Source: JANRLJ01 sp034437895 (GTDB lineage: Bacteria; Chloroflexota; Anaerolineae; Aggregatilineales; Phototrophicaceae). From it: a stretch of 20,531 bases of DNA. The DNA lies in NCBI GenBank assembly GCA_034437895.1, contig DAOTTO010000183.1, positions 1-20,531 of the forward strand, given 5' to 3'. Below the pieces are notes generated by a model. The model was not told the DNA's origin and made no database searches. It saw only the letters and a list, made by a program, of their open reading frames with translations. Below are positions 13,383 through 20,145 of the stretch, piece by piece; within the stretch, counting starts at the first letter, position 1; each line of letters starts with the position of its first letter. The position numbers were made by a program, and so were the translations under genes.

Positions 13383-14756
13383 ATGGGATTATGGGGCGGG
13401 CGATTTAGTGGGCCATCAGACGCGGATTTGCGGGCGCTGAACGATAGTCTCAGTTTCGATCAGCGTTTTTATGCACAAGACATCGCGGGCAGCATGGCGT
13501 ATGCAAAGGCGATTGCTGCGGCAGGTGTTATCTCTGGCGATGATGCGGAAAACATCATTGCTGGATTAGAACAGATTGAAGCCGAGTTCAAAGCGCATAC
13601 CTTTGCTTTTGCATCAGGTGATGAAGATATTCATAGCGCTGTTGAAAGGCGCTTGATTGAACTCGTTGGAGCGGTTGGCGGAAGGCTGCATACTGGGCGC
13701 AGTCGTAACGATCAAGTGGCGACGGATTTTCGGCTGTGGACGAAAAATGCAAATGCGGAAATTGATCATGTACTTCATGCGCTGCAAGCCGCCTTAATCG
13801 ACCAAGCCGAACAGCATCTCGAAACGGTGATGCCGGGTTACACGCATCTTCAACCCGCCCAGCCGATCACGACAGCTCATTGGTTGATGAGCTTTTTCTG
13901 GATGCTGGCGCGAGATCGTGAACGACTTTCTGACGCAAAGCGACGAATTTCCGTTTCGCCTTTAGGGGCGGGTGCGCTTGCTGGAACGCCCCTTGCTATT
14001 GATCGGAAAAAACTGGCAGCGGAACTTGGTTTTGATGAAATCAGCCAGAATAGTCTTGATGCCGTCAGTGATCGGGATTTTGTGGCGGAAATGCTGTTCA
14101 CGTTGTCAATGATTGGTATACATCTCAGCCGCCTCGCCGAGGATGTCATCCTCTATAGCAATCCTAATTTTGGCTATATCACGCTGGATGATCGCTACAG
14201 CACCGGATCAAGTTTGATGCCGCAGAAGCGCAACGCCGACCCGATGGAATTGGCGCGGGGCAAGGCTGGACGGCTTATCGGCAATTTAACTGGATTTTTG
14301 GCGACACTCAAAGGGCTGCCGAGTACCTATAACAAAGATTTGCAGGAAGACAAAGAAGCGCTGTTTGATTCAGTGGATACACTGACTCTGATTCTGCCAG
14401 TGGTCACGGCGATTATCCGCACACTGAAAGTCAACCCTGATAAGATGCGAGCAGCGCTCACCGAGGATATGCTGGCGACAGATTTAGCTGATTATCTTGT
14501 GCATAAAGGAATGCCATTTCGCCAAGCGCATCATATTGTGGGGCAGGTCGTGCGGTTAGCAGCGGAAGCGCATGTTAATTTGTCGCAAGTTGAGCTGCCT
14601 AAGTTGCGCGAACTTTCTGATTTATTCAGCGAAGATGTCGCGGCGGTATTCGATTTTGACGAGTCGGTGAAAAAGCGTCGTGCCATTGGCGGTACCGCGC
14701 CGGATGCGGTACGTGAGCAGATTGCCGAAGCCAAAAAGCGGTTGAAAACTTTGTAG
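13383..14756 (+). CDS. argH: Argininosuccinate lyase
   Basis: This enzyme splits argininosuccinate into arginine and fumarate, the last step of the pathway. The 457-aa product has the usual length and all blocks of the fumarase/aspartase superfamily. It opens MGLWGGRFSGPSD, with TGRSRNDQVATD at 104-115, PGYTHLQPAQP (His155) and the mobile catalytic loop GSSLMPQKRNAD at 275-286, which carries the catalytic Ser. The C-terminal end has GTAPDAVREQIAEAKKRL. It starts 10 nt after argG and is surely co-transcribed with it. There is no convincing rho-independent terminator after it; a short GTTGT/ACAAC repeat follows but lacks a T-tract. Confidence 0.97.
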   Translation: MGLWGGRFSGPSDADLRALNDSLSFDQRFYAQDIAGSMAYAKAIAAAGVISGDDAENIIAGLEQIEAEFKAHTFAFASGDEDIHSAVERRLIELVGAVGGRLHTGRSRNDQVATDFRLWTKNANAEIDHVLHALQAALIDQAEQHLETVMPGYTHLQPAQPITTAHWLMSFFWMLARDRERLSDAKRRISVSPLGAGALAGTPLAIDRKKLAAELGFDEISQNSLDAVSDRDFVAEMLFTLSMIGIHLSRLAEDVILYSNPNFGYITLDDRYSTGSSLMPQKRNADPMELARGKAGRLIGNLTGFLATLKGLPSTYNKDLQEDKEALFDSVDTLTLILPVVTAIIRTLKVNPDKMRAALTEDMLATDLADYLVHKGMPFRQAHHIVGQVVRLAAEAHVNLSQVELPKLRELSDLFSEDVAAVFDFDESVKKRRAIGGTAPDAVREQIAEAKKRLKTL

Positions 14757-14821
14757 TTGTCGTTTTTGTACAACAAAACACGGGCAAATTCTATGAACTT
14801 TTAACACGCCTGACCAAAAAT

Positions 14822-14850
14822 TTGACATGGCACAAAGAGCGCGTTAACCT
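14822..14850 (+). promoter_or_regulatory. Predicted promoter of the ilv leader and ilv operon
   Basis: A perfect -35 TTGACA (14822-14827) is followed after 17 nt by TAACCT (14845-14850), matching TATAAT at three of six positions. Transcription would begin near 14857, about 32 nt before the leader-peptide ATG. The -10 is weak, so activation or an alternative -10 cannot be excluded. Confidence 0.45.
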
Positions 14851-14888
14851 ATCCATTAGATAAGTTAATCAATCTACAGAGATCAACC

Positions 14889-14957
14889 ATGTCTCGCAGT
14901 ATCGTCGTTATTATCCTTAGCGTACTTGTACTCGTCCTTATTATTAGCGGCGGGTGA
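14889..14957 (+). CDS. Ile/Val/Leu-rich attenuator leader peptide upstream of ilvE
   Basis: This small gene of 22 codons plus TGA begins MSRS. It then reads IVVIILSVLVLVLII (residues 5-19) and ends SGG. Fourteen of 22 residues are branched-chain amino acids: five Ile, five Val and four Leu. It directly precedes a terminator and the ilvEBNC genes. This is the composition expected of a leader peptide sensing charged tRNA-Ile, tRNA-Val and tRNA-Leu, functionally analogous to enterobacterial IlvL though not evidently homologous. A weak AGAG lies eight nt before the ATG. A tiny membrane-spanning peptide is the alternative reading of such a hydrophobic run. The terminator, antiterminator and biosynthetic context make attenuation far more likely. 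Confidence 0.8.
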   Translation: MSRSIVVIILSVLVLVLIISGG

Positions 14958-15022
14958 TTAGGCTTGGGTGACGACAGCGACCAGAAATGAACGCAGGTAG
15001 ACCCCCAAGCAGGGGGTTTTTT
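14904..15022 (+). promoter_or_regulatory. ilv transcription attenuator (competing RNA helices)
   Basis: The antiterminator is GCTTGGG (14962-14968) paired perfectly over seven bases with CCCAAGC (15004-15010), which overlaps the 5' arm and loop of the terminator, so the two exclude each other. A possible protector is GTCGTTATT (14904-14912, codons Val6 to Ile8) with GGTGACGAC (14967-14975), nine pairs of which three are G-U; it would block the antiterminator. A ribosome stalled in the Ile/Val/Leu run disrupts the protector while leaving 14962-14968 free. A ribosome at the stop codon (14955-14957) would cover 14962-14968 and let the terminator form. Pairings are read by eye, not folded by program. 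Confidence 0.75.
15001..15022 (+). terminator. Rho-independent terminator of the ilv attenuator
   Basis: ACCCCC (15001-15006) pairs with GGGGGT (15012-15017) around a five-nt loop AAGCA, followed by a T run to 15022 and GTTT. It lies 43 nt past the leader stop and 42 nt before ilvE, in the usual place for an attenuator. Confidence 0.88.
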
Positions 15023-15064
15023 GTTTAAAAGGACACTTCTCATTTTTCTTAGGAGATTACAAGA

Positions 15065-16003
15065 ATGACCGCAGAATGGATTTGGAGAAACGGCGAATTT
15101 GTAAAATGGCAGGATGCAAACGTACACGTCACGACTCACGCGCTCCATTACGGATCAAGTGTGTTTGAAGGTATCCGTGCGTATGCCACGCCCGATGGCC
15201 CAGTCATTTTCCGCCTAGAGCCGCATACAGCGCGTATGGTGAATGGGTGCAAAGTGGCGCGGATTGATCTGCCTTTTAGCCAGGAAGACCTGAATAACGC
15301 GATTGTCGAAACCGTCCGCCGCAATGGACATGAGTCCTGTTATATCCGTCCATTGGTCTTTCGTGGTGCGGGGCCGCTCGGTTTAGAAGGACGTAAAACG
15401 CCGACAGAAGTCGTGGTCTTCACGCTGGAATGGGGACGCTATCTTGGCAGCGAGGCGATTGATAATGGCGTAGATGTTCAGATCAGCTCATGGCGCAGAA
15501 TGGCACCGGATACAGGCGCATCGATGGCGAAGATCGGCGGTCAGTATGTGAACAGCCAATTTATCAGTATGGAAGCACACGATAACGGCTTCGCGGAAGG
15601 GATCGCACTCGATTACAGCGGCTATGTTAGCGAAGGCGCGGGCGAAAATATTTTTGTTATTTCTAACGGGGTGATCTATACGCCTGGAAGTTGGTCATCT
15701 ATTTTGTTGGGTGTCACCCGTGACACGGTGCTGACTTTGGCGCGTGATTTGGGTTATGAAGTTCGCTTTGAACCCATCGCTCGCGAAATGCTATATATGG
15801 CGGACGAATTATTTTTCACTGGAACGGCAGCCGAGATTACGCCAGTGCGCTCGGTAGATCGTCTGCAAGTGGGCGAAGGCAAGCCGGGACCAATCACCAA
15901 GTCGTTGCAAGCAGAGTTTTTTGGCATTACATCAGGCGAAAAACCAGATCGGCACGGCTGGCTGACTCATGTGCGCCAAGCTGAACCTACTGCTGGCGAT
16001 TAA
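15065..16003 (+). CDS. ilvE: Branched-chain amino acid aminotransferase
   Basis: This PLP enzyme of fold type IV performs the last step of Ile, Val and Leu synthesis, moving the amino group from glutamate to the branched 2-oxo acid. The 312-aa product matches class IV IlvE over its full length. It has THALHYGSSVFEGIRAY, the PLP lysine Lys156 in MAKIGGQYVNSQF, the cofactor-binding segment SEGAGENIFV (Glu190), and the C-terminal TGTAAEITPVRSVD. D-amino-acid aminotransferases share the fold, but this motif set is that of IlvE. AGGAG lies nine nt before the ATG. It is the first structural gene after the attenuator; ilvB follows after 51 nt. Confidence 0.96.
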   Translation: MTAEWIWRNGEFVKWQDANVHVTTHALHYGSSVFEGIRAYATPDGPVIFRLEPHTARMVNGCKVARIDLPFSQEDLNNAIVETVRRNGHESCYIRPLVFRGAGPLGLEGRKTPTEVVVFTLEWGRYLGSEAIDNGVDVQISSWRRMAPDTGASMAKIGGQYVNSQFISMEAHDNGFAEGIALDYSGYVSEGAGENIFVISNGVIYTPGSWSSILLGVTRDTVLTLARDLGYEVRFEPIAREMLYMADELFFTGTAAEITPVRSVDRLQVGEGKPGPITKSLQAEFFGITSGEKPDRHGWLTHVRQAEPTAGD

Positions 16004-16054
16004 GCAAGTTTCTACAAACAAAAACAACTATACCGAGATGAGGAGTTATCGCTA

Positions 16055-17755
16055 ATGTTACTTACGGGTTCTGAAATTATCATGGAATGTCTGCTGCGCG
16101 AAGGGGTGAATGTGATCTTTGGGTATCCCGGCGGCGCGATTTTGCCGACATACGATGCGATGACCAAATATCCACAAATTCATCATGTGCTGGTACGGCA
16201 TGAGCAGGGTGCATCGCATATGGCGGATGGCTATGCACGAGCGACAGGCAGAGTAGGGGTTGCCATCGCCACCAGCGGTCCCGGCGCGACCAACCTCGTT
16301 ACCGGAATTGCGACAGCAATGATGGACTCTTCACCGATTGTGTGCATTACGGGTCAAGTGCCGCGTGGCTCGATTGGCACGGATGCTTTTCAGGAAACAG
16401 ATGTGACGGGCGTAACGCTCCCTATTACGAAGCACAATTATCTAGTGAGTGACATTCACGAATTGGCATATACCATCCGTGAAGCCTTCCATATTGCCCG
16501 TACAGGTCGCCCCGGCCCCGTGTTGATCGATATTCCCAAAGATGTGCAGCAGGAAAAAATTGAGTTTGTGTATCCAGTAGACCCGATTCGTCTGCCGGGT
16601 TACTTACCGCCCCAGACGGCTGACGAGGTGGATGTTGCGGCGGCGGTTGAACTCATCAACAATGCCAAACGTCCCGTCATTCTTGCCGGACACGGCTTGA
16701 TGCTTTCCGGCGCGACGCAGCTTTTGCTTGAACTTGCTGAGAAAGCGCAAATTCCGGTAGCGCTGACGCTGCTTGGCAAAGGGGCGATGCCAGAAAATCA
16801 TCCGCTGACACTGGGTATGATGGGGATGCACGGACAAGCCGCTTCTAATCATGCCATTCAAGAGGCAGACCTCCTGATTGCGTTAGGGATGCGGTTCGAT
16901 GATCGCGTAACGGGCAATTTAAAGACGTATGCGCTCAATGCCAAGAAAATTCATGTGGATATTGACCCATCTGAGATTGGCAAAAATGTGCCTGTTGAAG
17001 TCGGTATTGCCGGGGATTTACGCACTGTTGTCGCGCAAATTTTGCCGGGTGTTCAGCAGAATCAACATCCTGATTGGCTGAATCATATCCGCGATTGGCA
17101 AGAAGATTCCGATGAACGCGATATTGTCCGCAATTACACTGGGGACAAACTCCTGAGCGCACAAGTGATTAACGACTTGTGGAAATATACGGGTGGCGAC
17201 GCGATTACGGTTACGGATGTGGGACAGCATCAAATGACCGAAGCGCAGTATTATCCGCATCAACGTCCCGCGACCATGCTGACCAGCGGTGGATTAGGCA
17301 CAATGGGCTTTGGCTTTCCGGCGGCGATTGGCGCGAAATTCGGCAGACCGGACGAAGAGGTCTGGGCGATTGTGGGCGATGGTGGTTTCCAGATGACCTT
17401 GTGCGAAATGGCAACCGCTGTTCAGGAAAACATCAAAGTCAATATTGCCATCATCAATAACGCCTTTTTAGGCATGGTACGCCAATGGCAGGAAATCTTC
17501 TACGAAGAACGCTATCAATCGACACCGATGGTCAATCCTGATTTTTGTAAATTAGCGGAAGCCTACGGTATTCCGAGTATGCGGGTGACTTCCCGCGATC
17601 AGATGGAAGAATCGGTTAATTTTGCACGCAGTCACAGCGGCCCTGTATTGATCGAATATGTGGTGGCAAAAGAGGAAATGGTCTATCCGATGGTGCCTGC
17701 CGGTGCTGACCTAGATAAGATGATCCGCCGCCCAAAGCCGGGAGAGAGTAACTAA
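16055..17755 (+). CDS. ilvB: Acetolactate synthase, large (catalytic) subunit
   Basis: This ThDP- and FAD-dependent enzyme condenses pyruvate with pyruvate or 2-oxobutyrate, the first common step of Val/Leu and Ile synthesis. The 566-aa product has the opening GSEIIMECLLREGVNVIFGYPGG split across the N-domain, and catalytic Glu50 in RHEQGASHMADGYAR. The ThDP motif runs from GDG (441-443) to NN (468-469). GTDAFQETDVTG and the C-terminal PMVPAGADLDKM are typical of biosynthetic AHAS rather than of catabolic ALS. GAGGAG lies shortly before the ATG. The regulatory subunit gene follows after two nt. Confidence 0.97.
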   Translation: MLLTGSEIIMECLLREGVNVIFGYPGGAILPTYDAMTKYPQIHHVLVRHEQGASHMADGYARATGRVGVAIATSGPGATNLVTGIATAMMDSSPIVCITGQVPRGSIGTDAFQETDVTGVTLPITKHNYLVSDIHELAYTIREAFHIARTGRPGPVLIDIPKDVQQEKIEFVYPVDPIRLPGYLPPQTADEVDVAAAVELINNAKRPVILAGHGLMLSGATQLLLELAEKAQIPVALTLLGKGAMPENHPLTLGMMGMHGQAASNHAIQEADLLIALGMRFDDRVTGNLKTYALNAKKIHVDIDPSEIGKNVPVEVGIAGDLRTVVAQILPGVQQNQHPDWLNHIRDWQEDSDERDIVRNYTGDKLLSAQVINDLWKYTGGDAITVTDVGQHQMTEAQYYPHQRPATMLTSGGLGTMGFGFPAAIGAKFGRPDEEVWAIVGDGGFQMTLCEMATAVQENIKVNIAIINNAFLGMVRQWQEIFYEERYQSTPMVNPDFCKLAEAYGIPSMRVTSRDQMEESVNFARSHSGPVLIEYVVAKEEMVYPMVPAGADLDKMIRRPKPGESN

Positions 17756-17757
17756 TC

Positions 17758-18327
17758 ATGAGCGAGAAAGAACCCAATAAACAAACCTTAGTGGCCTTAG
17801 TGGAAAATAAACCAGGTGTCCTGAATCGTGTCGTCAGCTTGTTTCGTCGGCGCAATTATAATATGGATAGCCTCACGGTAGGGCGCACTCATAAGCCGCA
17901 TATCTCCCGCATGACGATTGTGGTCGATGCCAACCGCGCCAATGGGCGGCAGATCGCCACCAACCTCTATAAGCTGATTAACGTCATCGACGTGAAGTTG
18001 GTTTCTAATGAGCCTTACGTCAGCCGTGACCTTGCGCTGATTAAAGTACGTACCGACGATGCAGATTCTTATAATGCTGTTGCCGAAATTTGTGAGCGTT
18101 CCCAAGCACGAATCGTCGATATGGGGCAAAAATTTGCGATTGTCGAAATCGCCGCCCGTGAGGAACAGGTCGAAGAAGTGATCCGGCAGTTGAGCGAAAT
18201 CGGTATCGTCGAATTGGTGCGGACAGGTGTGGTGGCGATGGGACGCGGCACACGCATCATGGATACCGATTATGAACCGCCTGTGTTCAGCAGCAATGGC
18301 CTTAATGGTCAGCGCTTCGGGGTTTAG
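17758..18327 (+). CDS. ilvN: Acetolactate synthase, small (regulatory) subunit
   Basis: This 189-aa regulatory subunit activates IlvB and confers feedback inhibition by valine (family knowledge). An ACT domain spans about residues 9-85, with the effector loop ENKPGVLNRVVSLFRRRNY followed by NMDSLTVG. A second ACT-like C-terminal half (DLALIKVRTDD to LVRTGVVAMGRG) is of the kind found in IlvH/IlvN subunits of about 160-180 aa. About 20 extra residues at the end are unremarkable. The ATG is two nt after the ilvB stop, with GAGAG in the end of ilvB as ribosome site, so the subunits are translationally coupled. Confidence 0.96.
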   Translation: MSEKEPNKQTLVALVENKPGVLNRVVSLFRRRNYNMDSLTVGRTHKPHISRMTIVVDANRANGRQIATNLYKLINVIDVKLVSNEPYVSRDLALIKVRTDDADSYNAVAEICERSQARIVDMGQKFAIVEIAAREEQVEEVIRQLSEIGIVELVRTGVVAMGRGTRIMDTDYEPPVFSSNGLNGQRFGV

Positions 18328-18365
18328 AATAAACCACCAAGAGCTCCAAGAAATGTAAAATCAAA

Positions 18366-18402
18366 GTAGGGGCTTGATATAGCAATCTCCTACAAACGTA
18401 AT
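18366..18402 (+). promoter_or_regulatory. Possible internal promoter and hairpin before ilvC
   Basis: In the 138-nt gap between ilvN and ilvC, TTGATA (18374-18379) and CGTAAT (18397-18402) are 17 nt apart and match the sigma70 boxes at five and four positions. GTAGG (18366-18370) and CCTAC (18389-18393) form a hairpin without a T-tract, so it is not a terminator. An extra start for ilvC is possible; no leader peptide is seen here. Confidence 0.3.
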
Positions 18403-18412
18403 CATATTATTT

Positions 18413-18446
18413 GCTACAGCTAATGGCTAACAGCTAAAAGCTATAA
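18413..18446 (+). repeat. Degenerate heptanucleotide tandem repeat (GCTAnnn)
   Basis: Five consecutive units start with GCTA: GCTACA (six nt), then GCTAATG, GCTAACA, GCTAAAA and GCTATAA. The array ends five nt before the ribosome site GAGGA (18451-18455) of ilvC. Heptad tandem repeats of this sort occur between genes in cyanobacteria and some other bacteria; function unknown. Confidence 0.7.
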
Positions 18447-18465
18447 CCAAGAGGATAAGTCTTTC

Positions 18466-19473
18466 ATGGCTAAGTTATTCTACGATCAAGATGCTGACCT
18501 ATCGCTATTGAATGGCAAGACGATTGCCGTCATCGGCTATGGCAGCCAGGGACACGCCCATGCGCTCAACGCCAAAGAAAGCGGCATCAATGTCGTGATT
18601 GGTTTGCATGAAGGCAGCAAGAGCAAATCCAAAGCGGAAGCCGATGGGTTGCAGGTGCTTTCCGTTGCAGACGCGACTAAAGCCGCAGACGTGGTCATGA
18701 TTCTGACACCGGACACGACACAAGCCGAGATTTACGATCAGCATGTTGGCCCTAACCTTAAGCCGGGTTCGATGTTGATGTTCGCGCACGGCTTCAACAT
18801 TCACTTTGGGCAGATTAAGCCGCCTGCGAGTGTAGACGTGACGATGGTCGCACCGAAAGCGCCGGGACATCGCGTCCGCGAGGTCTTTAAAGAAGGCGCA
18901 GGCGTTCCCGGTTTGCTGGCGGTAGCGCAGGATGCAACAGGGAACGCCCACGCACTTGGGTTGGCGTATGCACGAGCAATTGGCTGCACCCGCGCTGGTG
19001 TCATCGAAACGACCTTCAAGGAAGAAACCGAAACCGATCTCTTTGGCGAACAGGTTGTCTTGTGCGGCGGTGTAACTGCCCTCATCCGTGCCAGCTTTGA
19101 AACGCTGGTGAAGGCGGGCTATCAGCCGGAAATCGCTTATTTTGAATGTATGCACGAACTCAAGCTGATCGTCGATCTGCTTTATCAAGGCGGCCTCAGC
19201 TATATGTGGTACAGCGTGAGCGATACAGCCGAATATGGCGGCTACACCGTTGGTGACAGCTTTGAAAACTTGGTTAAAGAAGAGATGGATGGCGTTCTCC
19301 ACCGCATCCAAGACGGCACCTTTGCTAAGGAATGGATTGCTGAAAATAAAAATGGTCGCCCGAACTTCAAGCCGCGCCGTCAGCAGGAACATGATCTGCT
19401 GCTGGAAAAAGTCGGGACGGATTTGCGCGATATGATGCCGTTCCTCCATGCCAAAAAGGTCAAGCAGGAGTAG
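18466..19473 (+). CDS. ilvC: Ketol-acid reductoisomerase (class I)
   Basis: This Mg- and NADPH-dependent enzyme isomerises and reduces acetolactate or acetohydroxybutyrate, the second common step of branched-chain synthesis. The 335-aa product is class I length. The Rossmann motif is GYGSQGHA at residues 24-31, followed by the cofactor loop GLHEGSKSKSKAEADG with Ser and Lys residues that suit the NADPH phosphate. His108 lies in MFAHGFNIHFG. Metal ligands are Asp191 and Glu195 in TDLFGEQVVLCGG. The knotted C-terminal domain has ECMHELKLIVDLLYQGG and SDTAEYG. A GAGGA ribosome site lies ten nt upstream. The GNAT gene starts next to its stop. Confidence 0.97.
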   Translation: MAKLFYDQDADLSLLNGKTIAVIGYGSQGHAHALNAKESGINVVIGLHEGSKSKSKAEADGLQVLSVADATKAADVVMILTPDTTQAEIYDQHVGPNLKPGSMLMFAHGFNIHFGQIKPPASVDVTMVAPKAPGHRVREVFKEGAGVPGLLAVAQDATGNAHALGLAYARAIGCTRAGVIETTFKEETETDLFGEQVVLCGGVTALIRASFETLVKAGYQPEIAYFECMHELKLIVDLLYQGGLSYMWYSVSDTAEYGGYTVGDSFENLVKEEMDGVLHRIQDGTFAKEWIAENKNGRPNFKPRRQQEHDLLLEKVGTDLRDMMPFLHAKKVKQE

Positions 19474-19481
19474 TGCTAGGG

Positions 19482-19988
19482 ATGAATGTCCGTGTGCTAA
19501 ATGAAGGCGATGCAGGGGATTATCAACGACTGCGACTGCGTGCCTTAAAAGATCATCCTGAAGCATTTGGTTCGTCTGATGAGGAAGAGTTGAATACGCC
19601 TATGAAGCGTATTGCCGAAAATCTCAAAAATGGTCTGCCGGAAAGCGCAACATTCGGCGCTTTTATCGACGATGAACTGATGGGCATTGTGGCTTTTCAG
19701 CGTCATGTTCGGAAAAAAGTCAGCCATCGGGCGATTATTACCTCAATGTATGTGCTGCCGGAAGCGCGAAGCAAAGGCACGGGGCGGGCGCTGATGAACG
19801 CTGCGATTAGTCATGGCAAGTCGCGTCCGGGCGTGGAAGATGTAATTTTGGCGGTGACGGTGGGGAATGATAGGGCGCGGGCGCTGTATGCCAGCTTAGG
19901 ATTTGTCTCTTACAGCATTGACCCGCGCTACATTAAATGGGATGGACAGTACTTCGACATCGAATGGATGATTTTATCGTTGGTGTAG
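19482..19988 (+). CDS. GNAT-family N-acetyltransferase
   Basis: This 168-aa protein has the GNAT fold. It opens MNVRVLNEGDAGDYQRLRLRAL, typical of acetyltransferases on small molecules or protein N-termini. The acetyl-CoA loop is YVLPEARSKGTGRALM (R96 to G101), and motif B is VGNDRARALYASLGFVSY. The frame also has a GTG overlapping the ilvC stop at 19473. AGGAG, 11 nt before ATG 19482, fits that codon better and is only two nt from the GTG. Substrate unknown. It lies inside the branched-chain operon between ilvC and leuA, so it is co-transcribed, but a metabolic link is not evident. Confidence 0.85.
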   Translation: MNVRVLNEGDAGDYQRLRLRALKDHPEAFGSSDEEELNTPMKRIAENLKNGLPESATFGAFIDDELMGIVAFQRHVRKKVSHRAIITSMYVLPEARSKGTGRALMNAAISHGKSRPGVEDVILAVTVGNDRARALYASLGFVSYSIDPRYIKWDGQYFDIEWMILSLV

Positions 19989-20031
19989 GGGCATGAACGC
20001 TCATGACCACATCATACAGGAGCAAACGGGT

Positions 20032-20115
20032 ATGGATGACGCTGGGGTAGGCGTAGGGAAGGGGGTGGTTCTATGGCTGAAGATGGCCTTAGTGACCTTC
20101 AAACTTTTCGCCTGA
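20032..20115 (+). CDS. Possible short leader or upstream gene before leuA
   Basis: A 27-codon reading frame begins MDDAGVGVGKGVVLWLKM and ends VTFKLFA. It is preceded by AGGAG nine nt before its ATG, a better ribosome site than many genes here have. It carries five Val and four Leu codons, scattered rather than clustered. Only 30 nt lie between its stop and leuA, and they contain no T-tract terminator, so classical attenuation is not supported. Translational coupling to leuA, or chance, are both possible. The first half is G-rich (20044-20068), which drives its Gly/Val content. Confidence 0.35.
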   Translation: MDDAGVGVGKGVVLWLKMALVTFKLFA

Positions 20116-20145
20116 TTAATCACAAGCTAAAAAGGATCACCTCCT

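Noticed and set aside
14752..14778. GTTGT/ACAAC inverted repeat after argH as a terminator
   Set aside because: The stem is only five A/T-rich pairs and no T-tract follows.
18366..18393. GTAGG/CCTAC hairpin before ilvC as a third attenuator
   Set aside because: There is no T-tract and no upstream frame rich in Ile, Val or Leu.
18505..19566. Long open frame of 353 codons on the minus strand over ilvC
   Set aside because: It lies antisense to an intact, highly conserved ilvC. The predicted protein has no recognisable domain and is a by-product of ilvC codon use.
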